From: Grammothele lineata
Lineage: Eukaryota; Basidiomycota; Agaricomycetes; Polyporales; Polyporaceae
Reading direction: 5' to 3'
NCBI GenBank assembly: GCA_002150815.3
Contig: NDFF03000109.1
Location: 1-64,000 of the forward strand
DNA: 64,000 bases
Each line of letters starts with the position of its first letter. The first letter of the stretch is position 1. The position numbers were made by a program, and so were the translations under genes. Below the pieces are notes generated by a model. That model was not told the origin of the DNA, did not search any database, and was given only the letters and a program-made list of their open reading frames with translations. Of this stretch, positions 22,220-33,459 are shown piece by piece.

Positions 22220-24089
22220 ACTGGACGTCTAGGGCACGGCTCACCTCGCGATGAGCGCGCCATAGTCTTGATAACTGTGCGTTAGAAGATTGACGGTAGA
22301 GATGGTGGTTGGCGAGGGGAGGAAGGAAGGGCAGTGTTCGAGCGCGATGTACAAGTGCGGTCGCGGGAAAAGTAGAGATGAAAGTATGTGAACGCCGAGG
22401 CAAGTCCGAGTGCGGTTGGACCAGAAGTGAGGGGAGGCTACTCGTGCGAGGCGACGAACGGGCAGGGGAGATGTGAGGGAAGGGCAGCGGGTACGAGGCT
22501 GGAGGGTGGTATGTGAGCGCGGGAAGAATAGAATTGAAGCCTGAAGGCGGGCGAAGTTTGACGCCGGACAAGGCTACCTTGGGACACGGCGTAGTATGCA
22601 TTCGCTGTAGGCGAGCCTATGACTTTGAGCGTTGGTTGGCGTCGAGTACTCGTGAGGCATTCTGTACACCGCGCACACATTCGCCTCAGGCTGGAGGTGC
22701 ACAACGCGGTCCCGTGACGGTAACGCGCCCCATCGCCTGTGCGCGGTAGTGTGTCTGTCAGATGTAGACGCACATCGCCCGAGGAGAGCGTTTCGGCGGA
22801 CGAGGATTGTCATTAGGCGGGGGCACGAAATTGAATCATAGACGCTATCCGCGGACCGGAGTTCGGACGCCGACAGGCACTATCTAGTGAACGCCCGCGC
22901 CATTCAACGACGCCCTCGCAGAGCCAGTTGAAGGTATGAATGTTTTATAGCCATACTGATGGCAATGTTTCATTAAACCGGAATGACTTTCATTCGTGAG
23001 TACTCGCCACAGACGGGCGATGCACGCTGTACAGGCAAACCCCCCCACCGCCCATGGTGTGCCTGGGTGGGGTGACGGGACGTATCGGTGCCGCCTTCTG
23101 AAGCGGTCGAACGGGCAGATTCAGTGAGTATGTGTCTCGATCCTGCTCGATTTCCTTCGATCTGATTGGTCTTGGCTAGGAGTCAGACTCCTGGCCTCAC
23201 AGCTAGTGCGCGCACGGGGGACCGTTGGTATTGTCACTCGTCAGGCTCTCGTCACGCCACCACTACTCTTGGCCGTAGGCCCATCTTTCTTCCTATTGAC
23301 ACTGCGTCGCCTTCGGTTGCATGTAATCCTCGATTCAGCGTGTCGTCCAACCCCTTGACCAGGCGTTTGAACCTGGGATGACGCCGCTCTGCATCAGGAC
23401 TCAAGCGCCCATCGAGACGCAAGGCTGCTGCAGCCGGCGAGCGCCTGCTTCCGTGCACCGACGGATGGCTGCCCCACATCCTCGCTTTTACTCCTACGCT
23501 ATATGGAGCTGTTGCTATACAACCTAAATAGTATTTACTTTGGAGGGGGTGCCGTCGCTGAGCGCGTCGGATGCCAGCGACCGCCGACAAGCATCAGCCG
23601 CGCGGCCTCAAGCACCGGCCGCGCCCCGGGTCGGAGTCGAGGCCCGTCTACTCTATCAAGCCGCCCGATGTTGATCTCAACTCGGGCCGCAACGGCAAAT
23701 CCAAAAGGAGCATCCAGCCTACCCGCCGCCGACGGGATTTGGAAGTAGTTACATAATAAGTGACGTTGGCCGCATGTCGCGCAAAAGGCGGCTGCTAAGT
23801 TCGCCCGAAGCTATCCAAAGCACATGTGAATACGCCTCAATAGGGTCTGTCGGAAGATCCCACAGACGTGTAAAGCACGGCGAATGCTGCGCCCGCGTTC
23901 AGACCGCGCCCAAGTGATAGCGAGCTGGGGACTTACCCGATAGTGGCGCTCTCATCGACTCAAATATTCCCGTGCTAAAAGATAGTCAGAACGATGAGCA
24001 ATGAACGGAAAAAACCAATTTTACTGCTTCAACTCGTGCCCCGATTGGACGGGAAGCTTTACGATGAGGAGATTCCCAAGCTGCATCAG
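22220..24089. other. Gene-free spacer
   Basis: Low-complexity frames (purine-rich at 22300-22530) and no recognisable gene. A basic 61-codon open frame at 23571-23756 was seen but has no supporting features. Confidence 0.5.
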
Positions 24090-24370
24090 GGCGCTGTCGA
24101 CAGCCCCCTGATGCAGCTGTAGTTCAGAGCGGTAGAGCGTCATGAAGCCCTGTGGAGATTCCGGAGTGAGCGATAGGGATATTGAAGGCGCGGTTGGCAG
24201 CCCTCCGATGCGTCTCTGGTTTCCACTAGAGCTCCCGCGAGCTCAGTAGAGCCCCGGCTGTCGAGCTCCTCGGCGCGGACGGTGCTCTGTGGCGCGTCAA
24301 TAATCGCCTCTATTCTCGGGCGGCGGAGCGTCGTGAAGCTCTATAGAGAACCCAGAGCGAGCAGTATAGA
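24090..24370 (+). repeat. Interspersed repeat, copy A (GAGCTC-rich family)
   Basis: This block is the approximate reverse complement of 25140-25410. Shared landmarks include CGCTGTCGACA, GATGCAGCT, GCTCAGTAGAGCCCCG and GCGCGTCAATMATCGCCTCT. Similarity is imperfect (roughly four bases in five by eye). No coding capacity. Confidence 0.7.
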
Positions 24371-25138
24371 TTATCTTTGACGCAGCTAACAACCTCAGGT
24401 GCATATCTAGTCTTTACCAGCGACGGGGAGCTCAACAGAGCCCCCGGACCGACGAGCTCTTCGGAGCAGATAGGCCTTGAGTGGAGCGACTAGGTGCTTC
24501 GTGGAGCACCGACAGCTCAGCTTCTCGATGCTCGTCGAAGCGTCACGCTGCTCCGCGAAGGGTGTTCTCTTCGCTCTATACTACTGGTCGCTCCGGCGCG
24601 TGCATGTCAAGTGCCCAAGTACAACGTGGGGCTCCTTGAGTGGTTCTAGACAAACACCATTGTTCAAGACGCAATGCGGTGACCCTCATTGGTAGCGTTC
24701 AATGTCATGTATTCTGCAGTCAATCGCAAAGGGTCAGCTAAAAATGCATTGTTATACGTTATTGGCCCATTAGCGGGTAGTCAACGCTAGGATGAAATCG
24801 AAGACTACTTACTCCGAGCACAGGTTTGCGAAGTCCGACTTTTAGTCTCAGGTGGTCGACTCAAGAAACCCCACGTTTGCCCGAACACTTATAACGCGCG
24901 CTCCGGAACAGCTCGTGGCGTGGAGCGAGGCGAACGCTTTCCGCGGAGCGGAGGGACGCTTCGAGGAGCACGGGAAAGCTGAACCGTCGGTGCTCCACGG
25001 AGCACCCAGTCGCTCCAGTCAAGACCTACAGGCTGCTCCGGAGAGCTCATCGGCCCATGCTCTCCTGAGCTACCCGTTGCTCCGGTCGAGACCAGATCTG
25101 CATTGGAGGGCCGCCAACTGCGTTCCAAGACGATCTCC

Positions 25139-25410
25139 ACTGTCCCCTCTGGGCTGTTCATAGAGCTTCGCGAAGCTTCGACGTTCCGGAATAGAGGCGA
25201 TGATTGACGCGCCGCAGAGCACCGTTCGCGCCGAAGAGCTCGATGGTCGGGGCTCTACTGAGCTCTCGAGAGCTCCGGTGAAAGCTCAAGACGCGACGGA
25301 GAGCTGTCCTCCGCGCCGGAGAGATCCTCACTCGCTTCAGAATCTCCACAGAGCTTCATGGTGCTCCGCCGCTCTGGACTAGAGCTGCATCGGAGGGATG
25401 TCGACAGCGT
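25139..25410 (-). repeat. Interspersed repeat, copy B
   Basis: Inverted relative to copy A (24090-24370). Its inner part (25139-25330) is also inverted relative to 25483-25674. Many GAGCTC palindromes are present. It ends where the TIR element at 25412 begins. Confidence 0.75.
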
Positions 25411-25411
25411 A

Positions 25412-25736
25412 TTTGCCTCTTCAGCGATGGCTCTCGCATCCCGAAGCTGTATAGATGCAGTCGTCAGTATTCAGATACCCCCTCAGGATCTCTCCGACGC
25501 GGAGGACAGCTCTCCGTCGCGTCTTGAGCTTTCACCGGAGCTCTCGAGAGCTCAGTAGAGCCCCGACCATCGAGCTCTTCGGCGCGAACGGTGCTCTGCG
25601 GCGCGTCAATCATCGCCTCTATTCCGGAGCGTCGAAGCTTCATGAAGCTCTATGAAGAGCCCAGAGGGGGTATCTGAGTGCTGACGACTGCGTCTATACA
25701 GCTTCGAGATGCGAGAGCTGCTGCTGAAGAGGCGAA
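25412..25736. mobile_element. Short non-autonomous TIR element (MITE-like) with possible TA target duplication
   Basis: Terminal inverted repeats of about 73 bp (25412-25484 and 25664-25736) start TTYGCCTCTTCAGC and differ at only a handful of positions. The element is flanked by TA on both sides (25410-25411 and 25737-25738), compatible with a 2-bp target duplication as in Tc1/mariner-type MITEs. The interior (25483-25662) is homologous, in inverted orientation, to the adjacent copy B. No transposase is encoded. The superfamily is inferred from length and TA only. Confidence 0.6.
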
Positions 25737-25916
25737 TAAAATTACGTTGCAGATTGGCGTAAGGGATGCCCTAGCAGCGTGGGCCCCTCGAAATATATTT
25801 GAGCTACATATTTACACGTCTACTTGCCACTACATGTCGAGTGTATCTAGGACTGCTCAACGTACTCTTCTATGGATTCATCACGACAACCAGGAGCACA
25901 TTAACACTCCTCCATT

Positions 25917-26561
25917 CTAGTTACGTCTACCCTTAGGCCGCTTCGCCGCCTTCTTCTTCTCCTCCTTCTCCTTCTTCTCCGCCTTCTTTTTGTCGGCCTT
26001 TCTCTCTCTCTTCTCGTCAGCCTCTGTGATCTCATCCGGTGCCCGGTAGGGACGCGCGTACAACTCCTGGAGGCCTTTCTTGTCGAGTCCGGTGACCCTG
26101 CTGATCCCAGTCTTAATGCCTTGAAGTTGATCGGGGCGGAAATGAGCCCCTTCGTGTACCTGTACTGGTGTCAGCTACACATGGTGAGAGCTTACACGAC
26201 TTACTGGGTGAACAGTCACGCCGTTTTTGGCGGCGTCGGGGAATTGGCTCCTCGAGCCAAACTGCCAGACGATCGGGTTCTTCCAATCCACTTTCCCGTT
26301 ACCACTGGCGTTGCTAGGACTCGCTCCGAGTCCATATCGCATTGCCTGAAATACATTAACGGCACATGCAGCAGTCCAAAGTGGATGAGGACTCACCGCG
26401 ACGAAGTCTTTGTACAGGATTTGACGGCTAGCGCCATTCACGCCGTAAACACCGTCGAAAATCTATGGACGCACCTAAGGGGTAGTAGACGAAGCGAGGA
26501 CGCAAACACATACCTCTTGATACTTGCGAGGCATCGGTTTCGGAGGTCCGCCGTCGTCCAT
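25917..26561 (-). CDS. Small lysine-tailed protein, unrecognised
   Basis: Four exons on the minus strand join in phase: 26561-26514, 26462-26397, 26345-26205 and 26159-25917, giving 165 residues. Introns start GTATGT, GTGAGT and GTAAGT and end in TAG or CAG. The central part (ASRQILYKDFVA, NGKVDWKNPIVWQFG, GVTVHPVHEGAHFRPD, GIKTGISRVTGLDKKGL) is well ordered. The last ~35 residues are almost all lysine/glutamate/alanine, ending KAAKRPKGRRN, a likely nuclear or RNA-binding tail or coiled segment. No family is named. More 5' exons may exist upstream (26660-27040, minus strand, holds Ser/Thr/Pro-rich frames with splice signals), but they could not be joined with confidence. Confidence 0.7.
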
Positions 26562-28113
26562 CTTCAATGTGAGTAACAGAATGAAGGCCGGGAGCGCACA
26601 AAGAAAGAGGGAGAGATGGGGAGAGAGAGAAGAAAGAGAAAGCGCCTAGGGTGAGTTGGCGGCTATGCAGTCATAGGCATTGCGCTGCTTACCGCGTGCA
26701 GAGTACTTCCTGAGGTGAGAGGTATAGCACAGGAAGGGTTGGATGATTGGATGAGAGCAGCAGCGCTAGCAAGGGGTGAGGGGAGATGGAGGAGGAGAGA
26801 GAATGTGTGATGAGCTGGCGGCACTGCCGCAGCAAGCAATGTGTTACATACCGCGAGAAAACTACACTCTTGGGCGATAGGAAGACCAGGAATGGCGTAG
26901 GCTGAGTGGCACCAGAGGTTAAATGCACACAAGAGGCTGGGAGAGCAGGAATAGCAGGACAAGAGGAGGATGTGCTGGCGGCGTAGGTACAGTAGCTTTA
27001 CTGGCGCTTGTCGCGAGAAAGTCGCCTCCTGGATTCATGTAAGCCCCAGTAGTGACAGTGAGGACTCAAGGCAGTAATGCCATACTAGTATCCCATCACA
27101 GCCCAACCCCCAAGACCCTCTAAGTCGTAGGTAACCAACCCGCGACTGGAGGAGAGTCCTGAATTCACTCAACAACCCCACGCGTTATACACGCAGCCAT
27201 GGTCCCGCTCAGAGAGGTGAGCCAAAATCGGCTACTACGAGCGTGTGTCATCCCGGTGAGACGTTTCGTATGATCGAAACGTATATGGCAAAGTCTCTCG
27301 GCAAGGGCAATCGACCGGCCCGGAACCCTCCACGTCATCCTCACTGCCACCCTCCCACGTGCTCCGACGCGTCTTGGACGCGTCGGTCGCGCGTTCGCGC
27401 GCCCCGTCGCTCCGGGAGCGCTATGTAGCCTTCCGCCGCCCCCTGGAGCACTCACGAGCTCCGATGCGCTCCAGACAATCATTTCGGACGTTCACCAGAC
27501 GGTCTGAAAGGCGGATGATACGTATCGTTTCAGACAAATTTCGGCGGGGCAGATATCTAAGCAATCACGTGCCAATATCTGCCGCTGAAAGGATACAAAT
27601 CGGGACGTCTGAAATGTTTACAATATGTTCCCTTTCCGTTCCTTATCTTTCGCCCTGAATGGTTCAATCTCGGGACGACTGAAAGTTGCGTATGATTTGC
27701 TTCATTTCCGACTTGCTGATTTACCCAACATAGTCAACATTTCGGCAACATTTCGGCACGGTCGGGGGGTTAGCTGTCATGACGACTGTCACGTTGCCTA
27801 TCTTGCCGTCTGAAAGGATGGCTGAAATCTTCATGATTGGCACGCTTTCGGCGTCGTATCCGTTCCCTATCTGGGTCGTGGATGTCTAGCCTTTCCAAAC
27901 AATTCCTTGTTGTCTGAAACGTAGGCTGCCCGCTCACGCTATCTGGATGACTGAAATCCGTCCGATTTCTTACAAATCGGCGCGTCTGAGATTTGACTGA
28001 AAGCATCAAGATGATTTAAACCGCCAGCTTCATTTCAGACACCTGTCACGCGACCCGAAATTTTGATATGCACGTCGTGCTCTGTGCTCCTTACCCTTAC
28101 CCACTCACCCACT
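26562..28113. other. Spacer with possible 5' exons of the minus gene and a repeated GTCTGAAA motif
   Basis: 26660-27040 has S/T/P-rich minus-strand frames with donor-like and acceptor-like sites. 27480-28045 carries about ten copies of GTCTGAAA or close variants on both strands. No further gene was recognised. Confidence 0.5.
27490..28040. promoter_or_regulatory. Cluster of (G)TCTGAAA/TTTCAGAC motifs upstream of the F-box gene
   Basis: GTCTGAAA, GACTGAAA or their complement TTTCAGAC recur near 27497, 27531, 27606, 27677, 27808, 27914, 27951, 27985, 27996 and 28033. The block lies directly upstream of the F-box gene. It may be a regulatory array or a decayed repeat; nothing else supports a promoter role. 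Confidence 0.3.
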
Positions 28114-29017
28114 ATGAGTCTCCTACAAGACGTCTTGCGCACGCAAACCCTAGACTCCCTCGACAAGGCTCTCGCCAGCGGGAGGAATTCTCCAGATGAC
28201 GACGACGAGCTGATCAATGTGGTCAGTGGTCAATTTCTTGCTGAGCGAGTTGGATACGAGCGACCCCCCCCGTCCGCAGATGTCCCTCCCGGGCAGTCCT
28301 GGGCGGTCTCGCCCCAGCTCTCGTCCCGCCTCCCGTCCACACTCCCCTACTCGTGGCTACGCCGGACGGCCGAGTCCCTTGCAGCCGCTCTCCGCGGCCA
28401 AGGGTGCACCAAGGGATCCCTTGCGCCTCCTCCCCACCGACGTCTCCCAGCGGATTTTCTCCATGTTGAGCGTAAAGGAGCTTGCGCGTTGCTCGCGTGT
28501 ATCGAAGAAGTGGAACAGGAGTCAGACCCTCAACTATGGTGAGCACTGTTGTCCTTTTCGCTTGGGTTGTGGGCTCACCCCTGGCGCCAGTCTGGTTCCA
28601 GCACTACAGGAAAGAAAATTTCCACGATGAGAGCTTGCCGCCGGGCAAGTGGACGAAGCGCGAGTCGAAGCAGAACTGGGTACGTCGACCCGTTCTTAAG
28701 AGTACCTCTAAGCACTAACGTCATCTCGACTATGATAGCGGACCACCTACCTTGTTACCATCCCCCGCCGCTCGCCCCCTCAGACGCCCCGTTCTGGCTA
28801 TGACTCGCCTCGCTCTGGCCAGCAGACGCCCCGCGAGATCCGCGAGGAGAAGTGGCGTCAAGAGGCCGAGGCTACGACAAAGCCAGGCAAGCTCGAGATG
28901 CGGGAGATGTACAAGGAGCTTGGCGGCCGGAAAGCCCGCGGAAAGGGCAAGCTCGGGGGCACGACAGGCATGAGAGACCGGGGCGGATGGGGCGAGACCG
29001 GCGGCTATGAGATGTAG
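28114..29017 (+). CDS. F-box protein
   Basis: Four exons join in phase: 28114-28221, 28280-28538, 28591-28679 and 28739-29017, giving 244 residues. After a short acidic N-terminus and an R/S/P-rich linker there is an F-box (LRLLPTDVSQRIFSMLSVKE then LARCSRVSKKWNR, about residues 81-115). F-boxes bind Skp1 in SCF ubiquitin ligases. It is followed by WFQHYRKENFHDESLPPGKW and a basic C-terminus with KLEMREMYKELGGRKARGK, a tail I associate with a conserved fungal F-box protein. No substrate-binding repeats (WD40, LRR) are present, so the target is unknown. A CAND1 gene, which recycles cullin ligases, lies 22 kb away; this is context only. Confidence 0.85.
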
Positions 29018-29619
29018 ACTGACCACCCCTTGCAAGGATCCCACCCTCTACGCACAGGCTCTCGATGTCTGTGCTCGCCGTTATCGTGCTGCTCTTGACG
29101 GATGCTAAACATTGTACTATCACAAGGAGATGTGACTCATGTAGATGACTTATCCTGCTTCGAGCGCCCTGTAGAATTAGACCTTACCTGTACACTTCTC
29201 TTACGACCTCTGACGATACTACTGTGCAGTCCGCCGTTATGACCCAGCGTTCAGCCTATACATGTAATGCCAAACGCTAGACGGTTATGTTTTGAATGCT
29301 GTACCCCGCGTTCCCCACAAAGGCGACTATCGGAGATCTGACGAACCCTGAGCCTGGCGATCGAAGATCGAGATCCCGCCAAAGACCTGCCGAAGCCCAG
29401 GGACTCGACGGCCTCTCGCGTCGAGTTCATTTGCATCACCTTTTACTGCTACCCTCACGGTCACCTCGAACGCCTTCTCCAATATCTTCGTGAACACATC
29501 TCGAAATGCGCCATGATACAGAGAGGCCTCCCAGACCGGTACGTCTACGACGACGGTGTTGTCTACCTTGGCCTAGTTTCGTCTGCACCGATTGAACCCT
29601 GTCCATCCAGGCGACCGCT
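29018..29619. other. Intergenic region
   Basis: Separates the F-box gene from the pseudokinase gene. No gene was recognised. Part of it is probably the kinase gene's leader, since an acceptor-like CCAG lies just before 29620. Confidence 0.5.
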
Positions 29620-32600
29620 ATGGCATTCCGGCGAGACAAGCAACGTCTGACCATGGCGGCGTCACTGTCTGAATCGCATCTACCGTCTCTTATGAGCGCA
29701 AGCAGCAGCGGTTACGGAACACCATCCCCAACTGAACTAGACACGACGCCGTTCACGTCTATCCCCGTAAGTACCGAATGATCCCACCTGTCTCGTGCTG
29801 CTCATGCCTATATGCACACATGCAGGACTCGTTCTTCCGGAGGCGGACTGGCCTCTCAATGCTGTCGCAATCGAGTTCTGCAAGAACGTCCTCTAGGGGG
29901 CTTTTGGCACACGATTCGAGCTTTGAGGTTGAAGTGCGTTGCGTCCTTGTCGTTCTTGGCGTGTGATCTAACCCCGTACTCCAGACCTTGGGTCACATCA
30001 AGGATGTGGACTCGGAATGGCTCGATGACGACATAGAAGTGGGTATATGCGCGTATGGAAGCGCGAATTCAAGCATATACTAAAGACCATGTACTACAGG
30101 AGGTCATGGTCGTGTCGAAGAAGAAGGAAAGCGGACGGAGAAGGCAGCTAAGCGTCATCGTCGAAGCTTCAGAAGCCCTCTCGCAGGCACGCAGTCCAGT
30201 CAAGGTGCTTCGTCCCTTCCCCTGGAGGCTTCTCTCGCGTGCTCGCGTGTAACTGACCGACCTCTTCACCGCTACCGCAGCCGCCGAAGCGCAAAAACGT
30301 GCCCACCGTGGACGCGAACCACTTCGAGTTCGTCAGGGCGCTCCCGGCGCCGCGGCACGGAGGGGAGGCCATCCTCGCGCGAAAGAACGACGAGGGGCGC
30401 GTGTACACGGTCAAGCTGGTGCGGAAGTCGGCGCGGGAGGCGGACGGTCTGGCCAAACGCATGTGGAAGGAACGGGATGCATTAAAGGCGTTAGTGGCGC
30501 GGGATGCGCCGTTTCTTGCACGGCTTTACTGGAGCTTCGACGACGAACGGGCGATGTACCTGGTGATTGTGAGTGCTAGGTCTCGGTGGGTGCCGGTCAG
30601 GCTTACCGCGAAACTTACGATCGGATAGGGTCGGACAGATGGCAGGACCCTCACTCATGCAATCGCTCAAGATGGCAGGTTGGCTGGGCGAGATGCGCAG
30701 TTGTGCGCCGCAGAGATCGTGAGTTGATGTTGACTGTGCCGGGGTTCGTGCATTGACGAATGGCGACCGCAGGCCGTCGGACTGTCTGCGCTGCATGAAG
30801 CAGGCATCGTGCACGCCAATCTCCGCCCCGACAACATCGTAGTCGGGGAAGACGGACATCTCCTCATCACGGATCTGGAGAGTTCCGCATTCCTGAGTGG
30901 CGATACGGTCTTGAAACGCGACTACACGGAGTTTACTACGGTCGAGGAGACGAAGTATAAGGCTCCGGAGCTGATCCTCGGTTGGGAATACGACTACGCC
31001 GTCGACTGGTGGAGCTTCGGCATGGTGTTGTACTGGGTGCTCGCAGAACGAGTAAGTGGACGCTTGAGAACGTATTCGAGATACGTCTTTTCACGCAGCT
31101 GCTACAGCATCCGTTTCTTGACTCGGAGTCAGGCATGCCACATCTATCGATTCTGCGAAGCCAGATCTTGCATTCGAAGTTGGCTGACAGACGGATTGGC
31201 GATGATAGTCCGTCCTATCAACTCATCCTCAGGGTGCGTGCTCACCGTAGTGTGTTAACACCATACTAAGTGGTTTCTTCTAGTGCCTTCAACACAACTC
31301 TGCCCTGCGCATAGATGGCGTCGGCGTGAAGATGCATCAATACTTCCAAGGCTTGTACGTGAAATGTGATCACGAAGGAAGCCGTTCGGTTAATAAATTC
31401 TGATTTCCGCAGAGATTGGGATGAAATTAAGACAAAGAGCCGAGGAGGTAGTCAAACTTTTACTCGCCTCTTCTTATTAGCTGACACGTTCTCTAGCTCC
31501 CTTTCCTGCTTGTAGCCATGATGAACCTTTGTTACGATCACAGGATTCAGAGCCATTACTTCGATCGCCAGCCGTCAAGCACACTCCTGGAAAGACTCCA
31601 TCCTTCTCGTTCGATTGGCAGCTTGATCTCCCTTCTAGCACCTCTGTAGGCTCATTGGGTCTTGCTAGGGCGACAACTAGTCTACATGACCTGCGCATCT
31701 ACGACCTCGGCCCACAACCTTGCGGTAACGGTATCGCACCTGATCTCCAAGACGCCAACCACTCCGCGGCTATTGATAACACCTACCAGCCTTCTTCGCC
31801 GCGATCAGCAGTGCCGCTTAAAGCGTCGCCATCTCATCCCCCACTCTCCGCTGCACACGGGACATGCATTGCTCCCGCCGTCGGACTACCTACCCCGCCG
31901 AACTCGCGCCCAGGCAACCTCAGGAAGTACTCTAGCCTCAACTTTGACGACTTAGATAGCTTAGACTCGGCGCTATCGTCCAAGAACCTTGAAGAGGCTT
32001 CCACTGGGCGACTCGGGCACTCTCATTCGGCGGCTATATTGCGCAAGTCAAAATCTATCTTGACACTCTCCCGGGACTCTGTGCAACTTAGGCCTGGTGA
32101 CGACTCTTCTAGCGCTGGATCTGGGGTCCACTGGACGAACAAGTTACGCAAACGTCGGCCGGAGTCTACCACGTCTCCCGTTCCTGATATGCCTCCTCTG
32201 CCTGTCCCGCCTGCCCCTGCAGACCTGCCGAGAGGCGTCGAGCAAATCGGAGAGGGAATCGGGTACACCTTTCGTTCCGATAACCGTCGCCGGAGCCTGA
32301 ACTTCGCCACCCTCACGCCACGGACCTGTCATGCAATCTTCACCGGACGGCGGGCGAAGGGCGGCGCGAAGCAGCAGAAGTTAGACAAGCAGAAGGACGA
32401 CGCGGGCAGCTCGGAGAAAGAGAAAGAGAAAGAGAAAAGGACGCCGAGCATGTTCGCGCTCGGGCCCCGCGCTCGACACTCGGGTTCGGGCTCAGGAGTG
32501 GGTGGTGGGGCGAGCGAGCACGGCGAGCGCGCGGGGGCGTCGGAACAGGAGCCCGACGAGGAAGATTTGATGGACGAGGTCATGCGAGAAATATATGGGG

Positions 32601-32815
32601 AGTATTGGAACGCGGGCTCGTCGTCTCCCCGACCACCGCAAGCGCAGGCAGGGGTTAGCTCCCCGGGGGCGGCGGGGTTGGGATGGGGCGAGCTGATGGC
32701 GACACCGACGCGGTTTGGACAGGCGGAGGACGGGTCGTTTGGGGGCACGGATTGCACGCTGAGGTTGGTGACGATGCCGTCGACGCCTTGGTTGAACTCG
32801 CGAGGGGCTGACTGA
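29620..32815 (+). CDS. AGC-type protein kinase homologue, probable pseudokinase
   Basis: Eleven exons join in phase (29620-29766, 29826-29933, 29985-30038, 30100-30204, 30281-30568, 30629-30718, 30773-31051, 31099-31233, 31284-31354, 31413-31447, 31497-32815), giving 876 residues. The kinase fold spans about residues 150-450. The beta-3 lysine (VYTVKLV, K183) and the KAPEL and VDWWSFGMVLYWV motifs are present. The HRD catalytic loop reads HAN (278-280), DFG reads DLE (298-300), and the glycine loop lacks GxGxxG. The segment around GLDWDEI matches the AGC-type end of the kinase domain. About 430 residues of disordered S/P/R-rich tail follow. In the kinase family, loss of the HRD aspartate normally abolishes catalysis, so a scaffold or regulator role is inferred. 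The upstream Ser-rich exons and start are reasonable but not unique. Confidence 0.8.
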
Positions 32816-33459
32816 GTGTGTTTGAAGGATACTCGACTGATAGGTTGGAGCTTTGCCCAGTGGGTGAACATAGGTTCGCTCAGAGGCTGGGTGTGGCATG
32901 CATGTTGTCTTTCTAGAGTGTCCGGACTTTGTCATCAACTCGAATGGGCATCAAATCCTGATCCAATGACACACTTTCCATCTAGATCTGGCTACTTCTT
33001 ATGCGGTGTGGCACGGCTTCCTCATAGTAAGGCACTCAGTACGATTGAAGAATCCTCAACTCCTGGTATGGCTGACTAAGCATCTGTCTGCCCTAGAGTG
33101 TCCCGTGACTCTACGTTGTTAAGTTGCCACATGCTGCGGCTTCTGTCAGACTCAACGGCCACTGCCGCCGGCTGCAGACACAGCTACACTGACTTTCCTT
33201 TCTACTTTGTACCTCATAAAATTCGAGCAGTCGTCTCAAAATAGTCTGGCCAGGGGCCAAGGGCGCCAGTAGCGGCTGTTCACATGGTGCCGCTAGTTCA
33301 CATTGTCAAGTGCAGGCAGTTATTCGAATATCAACGCCAGCGATAACTTAGAAGGTGCCGAACGGAACGATATCTTGGTCAATCTCCCAGAAATTCTTGT
33401 CTACTATGTCCGGTCGGTGATAGGTGGACCATCACATCTGCGGAAGTTAAACTAATCAT
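32816..33459. other. Intergenic region
   Basis: No gene was recognised between the pseudokinase and ATPase genes. Confidence 0.5.

Noticed and set aside
25158..25655. Two similar short frames in opposite orientation
   Set aside because: They are the two orientations of one repeat family, not a gene pair.
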